NCBI GenBank assembly: GCA_020744425.1
Contig: JAGMUV010000006.1
Span: 434,001 to 498,000, forward strand
DNA from: Dactylonectria macrodidyma
Taxonomy: Eukaryota > Ascomycota > Sordariomycetes > Hypocreales > Nectriaceae
Length of the DNA stretch: 64,000 bases
Direction of reading: 5' to 3'
Each line of letters begins with the position of its first letter. Position 1 is the first letter of the stretch. This document shows positions 11,957-23,131 of this stretch, piece after piece. Below the pieces are notes generated by a model. The model did no database searches. It saw nothing but the letters and a program-made list of their open reading frames with translations, and was not told where the DNA came from. Both the position numbers and the translations under genes were made by a program.

Positions 11957-13868
11957 ATGGCCGAGATCAAGAAGTCGATGCTAGACACGGATGTGGCCGT
12001 CGGCTCCTCCCGCGATGTCCACGACCTCGAGGTCCTCGGTTACAAGGCCGAGATGAAGCGGAACCGAACCATGTTTACACTTCTTTTCCAGTCTCTTGCC
12101 ATTGCTGCCGTTCGTCGACACCTGCACTCATCCATTGTCTGGTCTTGTAGCTAAAGAAGGACACAGATCCCGTACGGCTTTGGCTCGCCGCTCATCACGG
12201 CCATTTACGGAGGAGGTTCGCGGGCTTCTTTTCCAACAAGCTTCGTAAACAACAATCGCTGATCCATAGAATAGGGCAACTTCCCATGTTTGTCGGATGG
12301 GTCGTGGCATGCATCCTTGCCGAGTGCGTAGCCCTCTCTCTATCCGAGCTCGCCTCCAGATATCCCACCTCGGCCGGACCATACTACTGGGCATATCAAC
12401 TGGCGAGTCCCAGCACGCGGACTGCCTTCTCCTTCCTCACGGGCTGGGTGTGGCTCATTGGCAACTGGACCATCACCCTCTCTGTCAACTTCGGCATGGC
12501 CTCTCTGATTGCCGCCACGGTGGCACTGTACCACCCGGAGTTCACAATGACTAACTGGCAGCTGCTGCTCATCTTTTACGCCATGTGCGTCATTACGTTT
12601 GTCGTGGTCGCGTATGGTAACTCGGTGTTACCTGTTGTTGATACGCTGTGTGCAGCGTTTACTCTTTTGGCCATTATTGCTACCATGATTGCCATGTCAG
12701 TCAAGGCCGATGTTGGTCGCCACTCGGTCAAGGATACTCTTGTAAGTCACGAGATGCCTCTTACAAGCTTTACTCAATTAAACGGAGCCAAATTGATCTG
12801 ACTGTACCTTCAGGGTTACTACGACACGACTTTGTCCGGATGGGATGGCTTTTCGTTCTTCATTGGCATCCTGCCTGGTGCCTACACGTAGGTTCCAATC
12901 TTCTAGGTACTTTATAAATGGCCTTTGATTGACAGATCCACAGATTCTCTGCTATTGGCATGATCTCTTCCATGGCCGAAGAATGCGGTGATGCAACCGT
13001 GAGACTGCCGAGAGCACTCTCCCTCTGTGTTCCCATCGGCGGTCTGGCCGGTCTCTTCTTCGTATGAAACCACTCCAAGCAACAAACCTCTTTGTCTTGA
13101 TTCAATACTAATCACAGCCACAGATCATCCCCATATGCGCAACCCTCCCCGACTTGACCGAAATCATCGAAAACTCCCCCGTCAGCCAAGCTCTCCCATA
13201 CATCTACGGCCGAGTCATGGGATCTCCCGGCGGCGGCCTGGCCCTCACGTTTCTAGTCATCATCATCACCGTATTCTGCTCTATCTCCATCACGGTGGCG
13301 GCTTCGCGCTGCACCTGGGCATTTGCCCGCGACCAGGCCATTCCGTGGTCCAGCCTCTGGTCCAGGATCGATGAGCGTCACGGCGTGCCGATCTGGGCGC
13401 TGGCTCTGACTACCATCGTCCAGATGCTCCTCGGGCTCATCAACCTCGGCTCGTCGTCTGCCTTTATCGCCTTTGTCTCGGTGGGGGTTATGGCGCTGGC
13501 TGCTTCGTACGGCATCCCCATTGCCCTCTCTGTCTACTACCGCCGCCGTGAGATCGCTGGCGCGCATTGGAAAATGCCCGAGGGACTGGGATGGGTGGTA
13601 AATTTCATTGCTCTCGCCTGGATTATGTTTGAGATTGTTCTCTTCACCATGCCTACAGCGTTGCCGGTCAATGAAGTCACCATGAACTACGCCAGCGTCG
13701 TCTTGGTCGGGTTTCTCGCTTTGAGTGGCATATGGTACGCCATACATGCTCGAAAAGGTACCCATCACATTTGTCTTTTATACATACTGAGTTTCATTGC
13801 TAATGTCTACTACAGTATTCACGGGACCCCCAGAATCTGCTGGATTACATATTGACGATTCGACTTGA
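11957..13868 (+). CDS. Amino-acid/GABA-type permease (APC superfamily)
   Basis: Seven exons: 11957-12109, 12167-12215, 12275-12741, 12814-12887, 12944-13061, 13124-13757, 13816-13868; 515 residues with about twelve hydrophobic segments. Diagnostic blocks are IPYGFGSPLITAIYGGG (rejoined across the second intron), ELASRYPTSAGPYYW, IGMISSMAEECGDATVRLPRA and RCTWAFARDQAIPWS. They place it in the fungal GABA/choline/polyamine branch of the APC superfamily. It should import a small amino compound across the plasma membrane by proton symport; the exact substrate is open. Some donor sites are weak (GTTCGC, GTTCGT) but the phase and protein continuity support them. The last exon encodes a short hydrophilic tail, starting with the family-typical FTGPP. 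Confidence 0.9.
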
Positions 13869-14323
13869 CCTTGAACATCACTGATGATGTGAAGGCCTCG
13901 CTCAGATTCTGTGGATTTTCTTTGAATGCGGTTTGGATATCGACGCATTTGTCACTAATTGGAGAGAGTGATGGTATGATACCTATCTTGGAGCACGGTG
14001 TTTGATCATTCTAGATATCAAGGCATAGTGATACTTGATTTGCAACCTTTTATGATAAACTTGGCCCCTTGTCCCAGATGGATATTGAGCAATGTTCATG
14101 TTTGTTGCATGCGAATTTTGAGAATCATCAATGTGCCCAAATTCGGTCATTTTGCTCAGAGAAACTTCTGGAATGGGTTTTACGTCTGAAATCGACAAGT
14201 ACCGGGAGCGAGTGGATACGAGCCACGGTTTATCTGAGTAATGCCACCAATCCCCGCTATCTTATCATCTCTGACTCTCACTCTTTCTGCACCACCCGAT
14301 TTCTCCTTCACAACCTCGTCAAA
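13869..14323. other. Intergenic region, no gene seen
   Basis: 3' flank of the permease and promoter of the AlaX-like gene. AT-rich for this window, especially 13960-14120; no convincing reading frame. Confidence 0.55.
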
Positions 14324-15734
14324 ATGGCCGAATACCTTACAACTCCCCAGGGCCAGATGGTCGGCGCCTTGGCATGCCAGAAAGACTCGTATCTTCGCTC
14401 AATCCAGGCAGAAGTTGTCTCATGTGTTAAATATTCACCACCCAAAGTCATTGGCGGGCAGAAAAAGAAGAAGGCGACGTTGGATGGCTCGTCGGTGAAT
14501 TATTCAGATTCATGGCTGGTCGAGTTTTCTGACTCTGTGCTGTTCCCTGAAGGTGTGTTTCTCATATACGTCGATCCTATGTCTCATCTGACAAGTATAA
14601 CCAGGTGGCGGTCAGCCTTGTGATTATGGCTCTGTCGTGCCGTTGTCATCGCCTGACTCGAAGCCAATCCCCATTACTCGCATCGAAAGACAGGGTCTTA
14701 AATGCGTCTACTTCGTGGGTGAGGCTCTAGAGCCTGGTGTTGCGGTTCGTCAAGACGTCGACTTCAAGCGCCGCTGGGATCACATGCAGCAGCATACCGG
14801 CCAACATTTGCTGTCTGCCATCATGGACACTTATGACAACCTTGAAACCGTTGGTTGGGGCATGGGGGCAGATGGCGGCATGAACTATGTAGATTTGCCT
14901 CGGAAGCCATCGCCGTCCGAAATGCAAGCGATACAGGAGAGGTGCAATGAGGCTATTCGCGAAAATTTGACCATCACAGTCACAACTCCTGACAATGGGA
15001 ACGACTCAACTGGCGATCACGACCCGGAAAAGGGTTTGGTTCGGGTGATTAGTATTGGAAATATCGATCAAAATGCGTACGTCCATACCCTCACTTTCTC
15101 TTCAATACTAACGTGATATCTTAGCTGCTGCGGTACTCATCTGGCACAAACTTCACACATTTCTCTCATTCTACTCCATCATACCCAGCCGACCCACGGC
15201 AAAAACTGTCGTCTATACTTTTCAGTAGGTGACCGAGCTATCAAGGCATCTGCGGAATCGATCAACGCCCTTCGTTCCATTGCGAAAACGATATCTTCAT
15301 CAAGCGATCCTACCGAGTTGGTCGCCAACGTCAACAGGATCAACGAAACTGCGGCAGATTTGAAGAGACGAGAGAGGAACCTGCTCTCGGAAATCGCGAA
15401 GTATGAGGGTGATCGAGTGAAGGCTATGCTTCAAGGCAGTAAGAAAGCATGGGTCTACCGGCCTTCTGGTACACTTGATTTCTTGAACATGGTGGTATTC
15501 GAGGTCAGAGACGTGGCTCAAGGCAGTGGCGTCGTTGTCTTGGCTGCAGGCGAAGGGAAGGAAGGTGGCCCCATTGTTGTTGTTGGGGAGAAGGATCTGG
15601 TATCAGAGGTTGTAAAAAAAATCCAAGAGGTCATGCCGAGTGTCAAAGGCGGTGGCAAGGGAGAGAGGTGGCAGGGAAAGGTGAAGGAGTGGAAGAAGGA
15701 AGACATAGAGGCTATTAGAAACTTAGTGGAGTAG
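14324..15734 (+). CDS. AlaX-like alanyl-tRNA editing protein
   Basis: Exons 14324-14552, 14605-15076 and 15125-15734 encode 436 residues. The zinc-dependent editing core is clear: an HxxxH motif in MQQHTGQHLLSA, and the downstream CCGTH motif, rejoined exactly across the second intron, supplying the other metal ligands. The N-terminus carries the VLFPEGGGQPCDYG block seen in the AlaX and AlaRS editing region. There is no class II synthetase catalytic core, so this is a free-standing trans-editing protein. Known members hydrolyse Ser-tRNA(Ala) or Gly-tRNA(Ala) to limit mistranslation. The last 130 residues contain a coiled-coil-like segment and a C-Ala-like GGPIVVVGEKDLV region ending in a Lys-rich tail. 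Cytosolic action is likely; a mitochondrial signal is not obvious. Confidence 0.9.
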
Positions 15735-16009
15735 TTCCAAAACGGCCCATGCCACGTTGGCCAGTGGTACAGGTCAAAGGGTTGAAGAAATAGAGACATC
15801 CATAGACATCAGCTTGTGAGTTGGTTGAATGAATTGTGAGGCCTTGGGGCTGGATCTACTTTGCATGTTATTCGTTACCTGGGTATCACTAATCCTCTAT
15901 CTGATGGTGTGTTTCTCTAGATTATTGTCCATGTAATACTTCTTTCACCTAATAACCCGTCCCCTCAGAGTAATGCACTCGTATCAAGTTGGCTAGCCAA
16001 ATGGTTGCG

Positions 16010-17233
16010 TCACACAGCATTGCCGAACCCAGCACCCTCCAGCTCAGGGAATGATTCCTCGTCGAAGTAACCCGGCGGACTTGACCATTCGTCCTGGTAG
16101 CACGGTAGACTCTCCACAGCCCGTCCAAGATCCATGCTCTGATCATCAGCCAAGGCCACCCGATAGGTTAATCGTAAGATTCTTCCAACGCCTGTTCGGA
16201 TTGCCAAATGGAGCTGTCCCTGTGGGAAATGCTCCTTGACAAGTACAAGTTCGATAACCAGCGCATGGGTCACCTCGGTACCATCTAGGCTCTTTGTGTC
16301 GTAGCTGTAGGCAGGCTCGGGGCCGTTGGACCTTGGGCGAATGTTGAAATCGAATCCCACTTCAGCGGTTCCCTCTGCCTCGTTTTCCTCCCATCCACCG
16401 TATATGCCCTTTTCACGAAGCGTTCGCGTTTTCCTGCGAACAAAGTCTTCGCTTCCATCCTCGGGTATTAAACATCGATGTCGCTCGCAGGGTATCGCAA
16501 CGGCCTCAATATTCTCCTCTAACCTCCAAGCGCCCTTCCATAACCGCCATAGATGGTCATTTTGGCCATTTCCGGGGGAGGCGAGGAGGCCAGTGAGTGA
16601 GAGTGAGACACCGTTGAATCCAGCAGGACGAATAATGGAGTCGATGGAGCTTTCTACTCTTATACCTGCGGCCGGGAAATTGCGAGTCGCTTGTAGAGGG
16701 CAGTTTGGAACGGGAATAAGACGTCTGACGGTCAAGATTCGCTTGAAAGTCACACTTTGAGGCGGGCTGGTTGGTGTGCTTTGGGACTTGAAGTAGACTT
16801 CGGCGTAGAACTCGTAGGAAACGGAGAGGAGAGGCGAATCCATGGAAGCTGGTAGGTGATCTGGTATCACGGTGGAGAATGGAAATATGTGACTACCGCT
16901 TTGTAGGATCGTTTTTTGGTTAAGAAAAGACCAGTGGTGTATTTCAAGGTACTGGTCCTTGCATTTTGTACAGCGGCTCTTGACCGGCTTCTTCTGGACA
17001 GTGTGGACATTGAGTATAGCAGTGAAGCCGTCAATCTCCACAGGGGATTTGTTTACTTTAAGAGACAGGGCCCCGGACAGGAACGATGGCAGACTGTCGG
17101 TGCCAGCTCCGAGGACGATGGTGGGTGAGCTCTCGATTTCCCAATCGACTGAAACTGCTGAGGTCCGTAGCCTAGATGTTTTGGTGAATCCAAGGTTCCG
17201 AAGTGGCCTCACAAGGTCGACCAGGTCAGGCAT
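16010..17233 (-). CDS. LDB19/arrestin-like protein
   Basis: Single exon, 407 residues from the ATG at 17233. An arrestin-like N-terminal beta fold is suggested by alternating hydrophobic strands (GALSLKV, FTAILNVHTV) and by two Cys residues in SRCTKCKDQYLE; KPVKSRC-type stretches occur in the fungal LDB19 group. Ldb19/Art1 in yeast is an arrestin-related adaptor that brings the Rsp5 ubiquitin ligase to plasma-membrane transporters for endocytosis. This protein is shorter and ends in an acidic Pro/Tyr-containing tail with a PPGY string near residue 387, which could serve as a PY motif (PPxY) for a Nedd4-type ligase. The gene lies tail-to-tail with the AlaX-like gene. Family assignment is from motif memory, so moderate. 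Confidence 0.7.
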   Translation of the reverse strand: MPDLVDLVRPLRNLGFTKTSRLRTSAVSVDWEIESSPTIVLGAGTDSLPSFLSGALSLKVNKSPVEIDGFTAILNVHTVQKKPVKSRCTKCKDQYLEIHHWSFLNQKTILQSGSHIFPFSTVIPDHLPASMDSPLLSVSYEFYAEVYFKSQSTPTSPPQSVTFKRILTVRRLIPVPNCPLQATRNFPAAGIRVESSIDSIIRPAGFNGVSLSLTGLLASPGNGQNDHLWRLWKGAWRLEENIEAVAIPCERHRCLIPEDGSEDFVRRKTRTLREKGIYGGWEENEAEGTAEVGFDFNIRPRSNGPEPAYSYDTKSLDGTEVTHALVIELVLVKEHFPQGQLHLAIRTGVGRILRLTYRVALADDQSMDLGRAVESLPCYQDEWSSPPGYFDEESFPELEGAGFGNAV

Positions 17234-19270
17234 GTCTTATGACCACCAGCACGGTGTACGGACAATAAGCCCAGCTATCAATGCTGGAATTCGTGATGGG
17301 TAGCGTTCGGCCTGACGTGTCCTTGAAATGTTCTGAAATGGGGTTGAAGTATTATCGGACGGGTGTCGAAGGGTCTTCTGGAGTAATCGTCGGCGGCAGC
17401 TTAGGAGGATTTCAGACACATTACTCGCATCCCGCGTTCAGACGAGGAGCAACGGAGAGAAGCATTTCCATGGGATACTTGTTCCTTTAAGTCAAGGTCA
17501 TGCCGTCAAACAAAGAAGCACTGCATCGGGCAACCGTGAGCAGAGCTGGGGAAGCCCCAGATGTCGGAATAATATGCTAAACTTGGCCTAGCAGTCTGTT
17601 ACCATTGACCCTCAAAAGTCACAATCCCTGGTTCTTGTCTGTCCATTGGACGCCCCACGAACAGCTCCCTTGCCTGGCGTTCCAGGGCCGTTGGGCCGGC
17701 GGTGGGGGAGAGCTGCCAACAACCCATTTGAGCTTCCAGCACCCATTGAGCATCGCCCGCACTATACCGCTCTTGGTCGGTTTAACCGTTCCATTGTAGG
17801 TAGGTGATGGTCGATGAAGGGAATACTGAGTTATGTCATCCGACAGCTTTGTAAACACAGCTTTGTAATCAGTGTGTGAGTCGGGCAAATGAGTGACGAT
17901 CACAGTCAGTTCTTTACAGTGCAGCTCAGGACGCTACGGTTCTTGGAAGTGAAACGTGAAGGTAATGTAAACAAGCTGTGATGCTCAAGTTATGACCACC
18001 ATTGGTGGGTTGCAGAATGAACAAATAATTATCGCTCATTTTAGTATGAGGATTGCCCAGCCCACATATTTCTCGGTGAAGCCACAAAGGGCACAGTCAC
18101 GATTTTATGACCTGATGCCACCTTGGTCCCTGGTCTCGAGGATGTACTCACCATTGGCAGGCTGCCAGCGAATTTCGCATGTCGACCAAACAGAATTGAG
18201 TACAAATGTATTGAGCTTCATAATTACAAATCGAATTTGGCGATGATTCGAACAATTCCAGCACGTCAAGCATGGCTTCTTGTCCCACCACCTGAACCGC
18301 GGTCGGCTGCCTATTTGGGGAATTTCCCGATCTGTCGACGAGTGGATAACGTCTGTCACGACCAACAACGCATGAAGATTCACCTCATCATCGCCACATG
18401 TCGAAGCATCAGCACCCGTGTATATAGTTATTAGAGTGTGGCTTTGAAAAGAGGGTTTGACACGGGTTTCATAAACGCAATTTATTTCATAACTATCTGC
18501 CTTGGACAGTTCCTGTGGCGAATACTTGCTGAGATGTGACGTGGTAGAACTCGCGCGATGACCTTGGATGCCCAGCACATGGCAGACGAAAAATTCAAGA
18601 ATACAGACAGAAATCAATTAAGAACCAATACTCTTGGATCCTATGCTTTTTCGACGTGAGATCCGTATGGCGAAACAGACGGACTGAGCATTCGGGGCAA
18701 TCATTCTCCGAAGCCGGGTATTTGCTTTTTTGAAGCAGGGTAGCTCTCAGCCAGCGTCTTTTTTTACGCTTCCCCGCTGGATGAGCAATACGTCATTCGA
18801 CATCATGACAACCCCCATAGGAACTACTCCAACCGCAGATATGATATGACATGATATGAGATGGTCCTAAAAAGTTTATGCAGCTTGGAACGTGCGGGAG
18901 CGATCGAGTGGATTCTCAGATGAACATGGTGGTATGAGGATCCGAATCAGGAGCGTGATGCATTTCGATCTGAGCGGGGACTCGGACAAGGGAAGGAAGA
19001 CAAGTTAGTCCCGAACGGGGGGGGGGGCAAGGGGGAGCTAGATTCTCGCGCAGTTTCTCGCATCTTTGCGGGCCCTCTTACTCGACGAATGGTTGGTGAG
19101 TGGAGCATGATGGCGACTTTTTCAGATGATGGTTCGCCGAGGGGGGGAAAAAACGACGGACTGATGACCCTGCCGGAACAGATTCCTGTCTTCCCTCGCA
19201 AATTAGCGGGTAAATCAGACTTCGCGTTCAACTTCCCCTTTGTTCAAGACCCAGTCAGTCCCGCGAAACA
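17234..19270. other. Intergenic region between divergent genes, no gene seen
   Basis: About 2 kb. It holds a minus-strand open frame at 18105-18617 without a usable ATG and without family resemblance, a G9 tract near 19017-19026, and a short repeat of ATGATATGA units near 18840-18860. The last 300 bases before 19271 should contain the promoter of the downstream regulator gene. Confidence 0.5.
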
Positions 19271-21184
19271 ATGCAGGACACATCCTCGCAGGCCGAAGCG
19301 CCGCCTCCGCCGCCTCCGTCCAGCCACGGCCGCAAGGTCCGCACCAAGACCTTCTCGGGATGCTGGACGTGCCGGGCCAAGCACGTCAAGTGCGACGAGT
19401 CCCGCCCGACCTGCAAGCGGTGCCAGCGGTCCGGGCTGACGTGCGAGGGATACGGCGTGCGGCTCTCGTGGACGTCGGTGCGCGGGCCGTCCAACTTCCG
19501 CGGCGGAGGTCCGAAGAAGGCCGCCATGCTTGCGCGTGGTGCTCCGGGCCCGGCGGGGGATGACCAGGCCGGCGAGGCGAGGGGCCGAGGTCACGGAGGA
19601 TCTGCGGAGCTCTCGCCGGGCTCGACGCCGCACGACACCACGGGGTCTTCCGGCATCAGCCCCAACTCTGCCATGGAGGAGGACTCGGCTGAGGGGGCCG
19701 AGCTGGGTTCGCGCGTGTTCCACTCGTACAAGGCGCAAGGTCAGGCGAGGAGCTCGCAAAGGCTGGTTCAACCTCGTCTTGACCAGCACGCTGATGGACG
19801 CAGCAGCGTGCACGACAGCAACGACTCGCCCTGCGGCATCGTCGCCAGCTGCGAGCCGCCCACGCCCATCACGTCCAACGAGATGGACACCAGCTACCAG
19901 GACATCACCTGGCTTCCGCCGCGGCGGTCCAATTCGCCGCCGATGAACCAAGACGGTCAGCAGGCTGATATGGCCAACGCTGAGGCGCCCCTGCGGCATC
20001 TAGACGCCCTGCCAAATCTTGGGCTGCAGTGCCAACTGATGGAGCACTGGACGCTGCATCTCTGCGACGCCTTGAACCCGGTGCCGGGGATTCACAACCC
20101 GCTACGGACCATCATGATGCCGATTGCTCTCGAGGGGGCGCGGGCAGACTTGAAGTCGTCCACTGGCGCAACGGCCCTGTTTCACCTCATCTCGTCGGCG
20201 TCGGCCTTTCACCTCTCGCAGAAGAGGATCTCACCCGAAGAGAAGCGCATGCTCGAGAGCGTAGCCCTGGAGCACCACAACCTCGGCATCACGCATCTCG
20301 GCCAGAACATCCAGTCCGACGATCTCAGCCAGTGTGTGCCTGTCCTCGCATCCTTGGTCATGTGCATCCTAAACGAAGCCATCTCAACTCCCGCACCGTA
20401 CTGGCGGCTTCACTTCCGAGGCGCCGTGGAATGGGTCAACCACATTAACCCGCAGGTCTGGCACCAGACCGAGTCCGCGTCGGTCATCTTCCAGATGTTC
20501 TCGGGCATGGCAACCCTCGTACAGTCCCAGCTGCTGCTCGACGGCCACGAGTCGTCGCGGTGGGATCTCCCATATAACCCGGCGTCGCAGCCAGGACCAT
20601 ACATCCTGGACATGGCATTTGGACTACCCCAGCCCATCATGCAATGCCTCAACTCCATCAAGTCGATCCAGAAGCGCTCCGACCGGAATTCCTCAGCCGA
20701 GAGTACCGCGCAGAGCCTGGACCGCATCGAGCTGGAGCTCTATCTCTCGTCGCCAAAGAAGCCAGACGCAGCGTACGGAAAAGAATACGGCGACCTGGTG
20801 TACCATCACGGCTACACGTACTACTTCGCCGCGCTGGTGTACATGAAGCGCACCATCAAAGACGCGGATATAGAAGAGGTGCAGGCGCTGATCGAGCAGT
20901 CGCTGCACCACATCGAAATCCTGCAAATGTGCACCGACCGGCCGTTCTCGCCCATGCTGTGGCCCATCGCCATGATTGCTTTTGAGATCAGCCACGCCAT
21001 GCCTCAGAACCGCATGCTCAAGTGTCTTGATGGCTTTGCTGAGCGGTCGGGGCTCATGCTGTGGACTCATCTCGGACGCATGCTCAGGGATCTTTGGGCG
21101 CTGCGAAGGACTGAGGGCAATGCTAACTTGAAATGGCACAAGAGCGTGCTGACGTCGATCAATGACAGCTTTATGCTTTTGTGA
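19271..21184 (+). CDS. Zn2Cys6 transcription factor
   Basis: Single exon, 637 residues. The zinc cluster lies at residues 31-58 with perfect spacing: C31, C34, C41, C48, C51, C58, in the context CWTCRAKHVKC...CKRCQRSGLTC. A proline run precedes it and a basic linker follows. Residues 60-220 are Ser/Gly/Asp-rich and probably disordered. The remaining two thirds are helical and carry the Fungal_trans_2-type blocks (LMEHWTLHLCDALNPVPG, ATALFHLISSASAFHLS, VPVLASLVMCILNEA), as in UGA3/ARGR2-like regulators. It should act in the nucleus on CGG elements. A P450 gene starts 573 bases downstream on the same strand, so it may be a pathway regulator; that is inference from proximity. Confidence 0.9.
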   Translation: MQDTSSQAEAPPPPPPSSHGRKVRTKTFSGCWTCRAKHVKCDESRPTCKRCQRSGLTCEGYGVRLSWTSVRGPSNFRGGGPKKAAMLARGAPGPAGDDQAGEARGRGHGGSAELSPGSTPHDTTGSSGISPNSAMEEDSAEGAELGSRVFHSYKAQGQARSSQRLVQPRLDQHADGRSSVHDSNDSPCGIVASCEPPTPITSNEMDTSYQDITWLPPRRSNSPPMNQDGQQADMANAEAPLRHLDALPNLGLQCQLMEHWTLHLCDALNPVPGIHNPLRTIMMPIALEGARADLKSSTGATALFHLISSASAFHLSQKRISPEEKRMLESVALEHHNLGITHLGQNIQSDDLSQCVPVLASLVMCILNEAISTPAPYWRLHFRGAVEWVNHINPQVWHQTESASVIFQMFSGMATLVQSQLLLDGHESSRWDLPYNPASQPGPYILDMAFGLPQPIMQCLNSIKSIQKRSDRNSSAESTAQSLDRIELELYLSSPKKPDAAYGKEYGDLVYHHGYTYYFAALVYMKRTIKDADIEEVQALIEQSLHHIEILQMCTDRPFSPMLWPIAMIAFEISHAMPQNRMLKCLDGFAERSGLMLWTHLGRMLRDLWALRRTEGNANLKWHKSVLTSINDSFMLL

Positions 21185-21757
21185 AAAAAAAGAGGATAAG
21201 GAAGAAGAAATTCGGGTCTAGTGTTGCGCATTAAGATCGACACTGGAGAAGATGAGCAGTGCCGCTTCTATCTTGCCTCTAGGATATGATACATGCAGCT
21301 ACGGTACTACAACAGTATGTACAACTACACTACAGATGCACCACCGGCAGTACCTCACAATTTCCAACCCAATAGCACGACGCCATTTGTAATATATGCA
21401 GCTTCCGCAACCCTGCATGTTCAGCCCGCCCTTCGTCTGGACGGCCCAGCCCCACGCCCAGCCGCCCTGAACACTAGTCCAACCTACAATACGGCATGGA
21501 TCGTCGCCCGCGACGATCTGAATGGCCTCACCGCAGTCAAAGCTGCTCCACTGCACTGAGACATACACTGCGCGCGGCATGAAGGCGCCCAATGGCATCG
21601 CCATGTGGCTGCCGTGTCCGCGCCAGCAGAGGTGAGACAGCGGCAGCTAGCGGGATGCCTTCTGACGTGTGCGAACTGTTCATAAGGCGGTCAATTCCTA
21701 GCTGGTCTGTTCTCCTCTTCTGTCTCCCATCGCTCGAACCATATACTCTTGCAGAAG
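21185..21757. other. Intergenic region with a small minus-strand open frame
   Basis: Spacer between the regulator and the P450 gene. A 101-codon ATG-started frame runs on the minus strand (21604-21299). It encodes a Trp- and Cys-bearing peptide without signal peptide, splice support or recognised family. I do not call it a gene. Confidence 0.5.
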
Positions 21758-23131
21758 ATGACTTCACCTATCCCTCAGCCGCCCGGCGTGCCCTTGCTGG
21801 GAAATATTCGCGACGTCGACCCCAACAACACCTGGTCGTCGCTCAAGGTGCTCGCCGAAAAGTACGGCGAAATCTTCCAGATCAAGGTGCTCGGCCACAA
21901 GATTGTCTTTGTCGCGGGCGCTGCTCTCGCGGAAGAGCTCTGTGACGAGAAGCGCTTCCGCAAGTACGTCGGCGGGCCAATTATCGAGATCCGATATACC
22001 GTCCACGACGCCCTCTTCACGGCGTTTGACCATGAGGCCAGCTGGGGCATTGCTCATCGCATTCTCGCGCCCAAGCTGACGCCGAGTTCTATCGGCGAGC
22101 GGTTCGACGACATGAACAGCACGGCCACGGAGCTCATTCAGAAGTGGCACGGCCTGGGCGCCAACAACACGATATCCCCCATCGGGGAGCTCAACCGGCT
22201 CAACCTCGAGGCCACGACCTTTGCTCTGTTCGGCCAGAGGCTCAATTGCCTCGAGGGCCCCGAGCATCCGGTGCTCCAGGCCATGGAGGACGCGACCTCG
22301 GAGGCGATGAAGCGGCCCAACCGACCGGGCTTCCTCAACTGGCTGCTGTACGGCAGGAAGTTCAAGTCCGCCACGACCACGATGCGCTCGTGGGCCGCAG
22401 ACCTCGTCAAGCACCGCAGGGAGAATCCCACGGACCGCAACGACCTCCTCACTGCCATGCTCAGCGCCAAAGACCCAGAGTCGGGCTCGGCGCTAACGGA
22501 CTCGCAGGTCATCGATGAGATCGTCTCCATGCCAATCGGCAGCAGCACGGCGCCATGCGTCATCTCAGCCGCCATCTACTTTATGCTCAAGAACCCATCC
22601 GTCGTCGCCACGGCTCGCAAGGAGATTGACGCCGTCGTGGGATCCGACCAACTCACTCACGCCCACGTCTCGCAGCTACCATACGTCGAAGGCGTCGTCC
22701 GCGAAGCCCTGCGCCTCTCTTTTGCCGCGCCGGGCTTCAATATCGAGCCCATCCCGTCTGAGAGCAAGGCTCCGATCGTGCTAGGCGGCGGCAAGTACGA
22801 GGTCGCCCACAACCAGCCCATGATCATCGTCCTCGCCGGCGTCAACCGCGATCCGGCCGTCTTCGAGGATCCCTTGGCCTTCAAGCCGGAGCGGATGGTC
22901 GGGGAAGCGTATGAAAGCCTGCCGTCCGGAGTCAAGAAGGGGTTTGGCAACGGGAAGCGAGAGTGCATTGGAAAGCACTACGCGTGGCTGTGGCTGATGA
23001 TTGTCACAACCAGACTCGTCAAGGAGGTCGATTTTGAGGCGGTCGATCCGTCGTATGAGCTTCATCAAGATGGGTGGTTCAACTTGCGTCCCGTTGGTTT
23101 TTCCGTCAAGGTCAACCCAAGGGCGGCTTAA
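21758..23131 (+). CDS. Cytochrome P450, CYP505-like heme domain without reductase
   Basis: Single exon, 457 residues. The N-terminus (IPQPPGVPLLGNI, DVDPNNTW) and the block KYGEIFQIKVLG closely resemble the heme domain of CYP505/P450foxy self-sufficient fatty-acid hydroxylases and lack a membrane anchor. The heme motif FGNGKRECIG with its cysteine ligand is intact near residue 395, and the ExxR motif is present (REALRLS). The I-helix reads MPIGSSTAP, keeping GxxT but not the usual A-G-x-E-T. The frame stops about 50 residues after the heme motif, and the next 1.1 kb shows no FMN/FAD reductase reading frame. It therefore needs an external electron donor. It is either a true stand-alone family member or the remnant of a fusion. 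Substrate unknown; fatty acids or other lipophilic compounds are likely. Confidence 0.9.
   Translation: MTSPIPQPPGVPLLGNIRDVDPNNTWSSLKVLAEKYGEIFQIKVLGHKIVFVAGAALAEELCDEKRFRKYVGGPIIEIRYTVHDALFTAFDHEASWGIAHRILAPKLTPSSIGERFDDMNSTATELIQKWHGLGANNTISPIGELNRLNLEATTFALFGQRLNCLEGPEHPVLQAMEDATSEAMKRPNRPGFLNWLLYGRKFKSATTTMRSWAADLVKHRRENPTDRNDLLTAMLSAKDPESGSALTDSQVIDEIVSMPIGSSTAPCVISAAIYFMLKNPSVVATARKEIDAVVGSDQLTHAHVSQLPYVEGVVREALRLSFAAPGFNIEPIPSESKAPIVLGGGKYEVAHNQPMIIVLAGVNRDPAVFEDPLAFKPERMVGEAYESLPSGVKKGFGNGKRECIGKHYAWLWLMIVTTRLVKEVDFEAVDPSYELHQDGWFNLRPVGFSVKVNPRAA

Noticed and set aside
18105..18617. 170-codon minus-strand open frame in the 17-19 kb gap
   Set aside because: No ATG at the start (only TTG), no signal peptide, no family resemblance and no matching splice pattern; treated as a chance frame.
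21299..21604. 101-codon ATG-started minus-strand frame between the regulator and the P450
   Set aside because: Trp/Cys content is unusual but there is no signal peptide, domain or conserved pattern, and it overlaps the promoter of the P450 gene.
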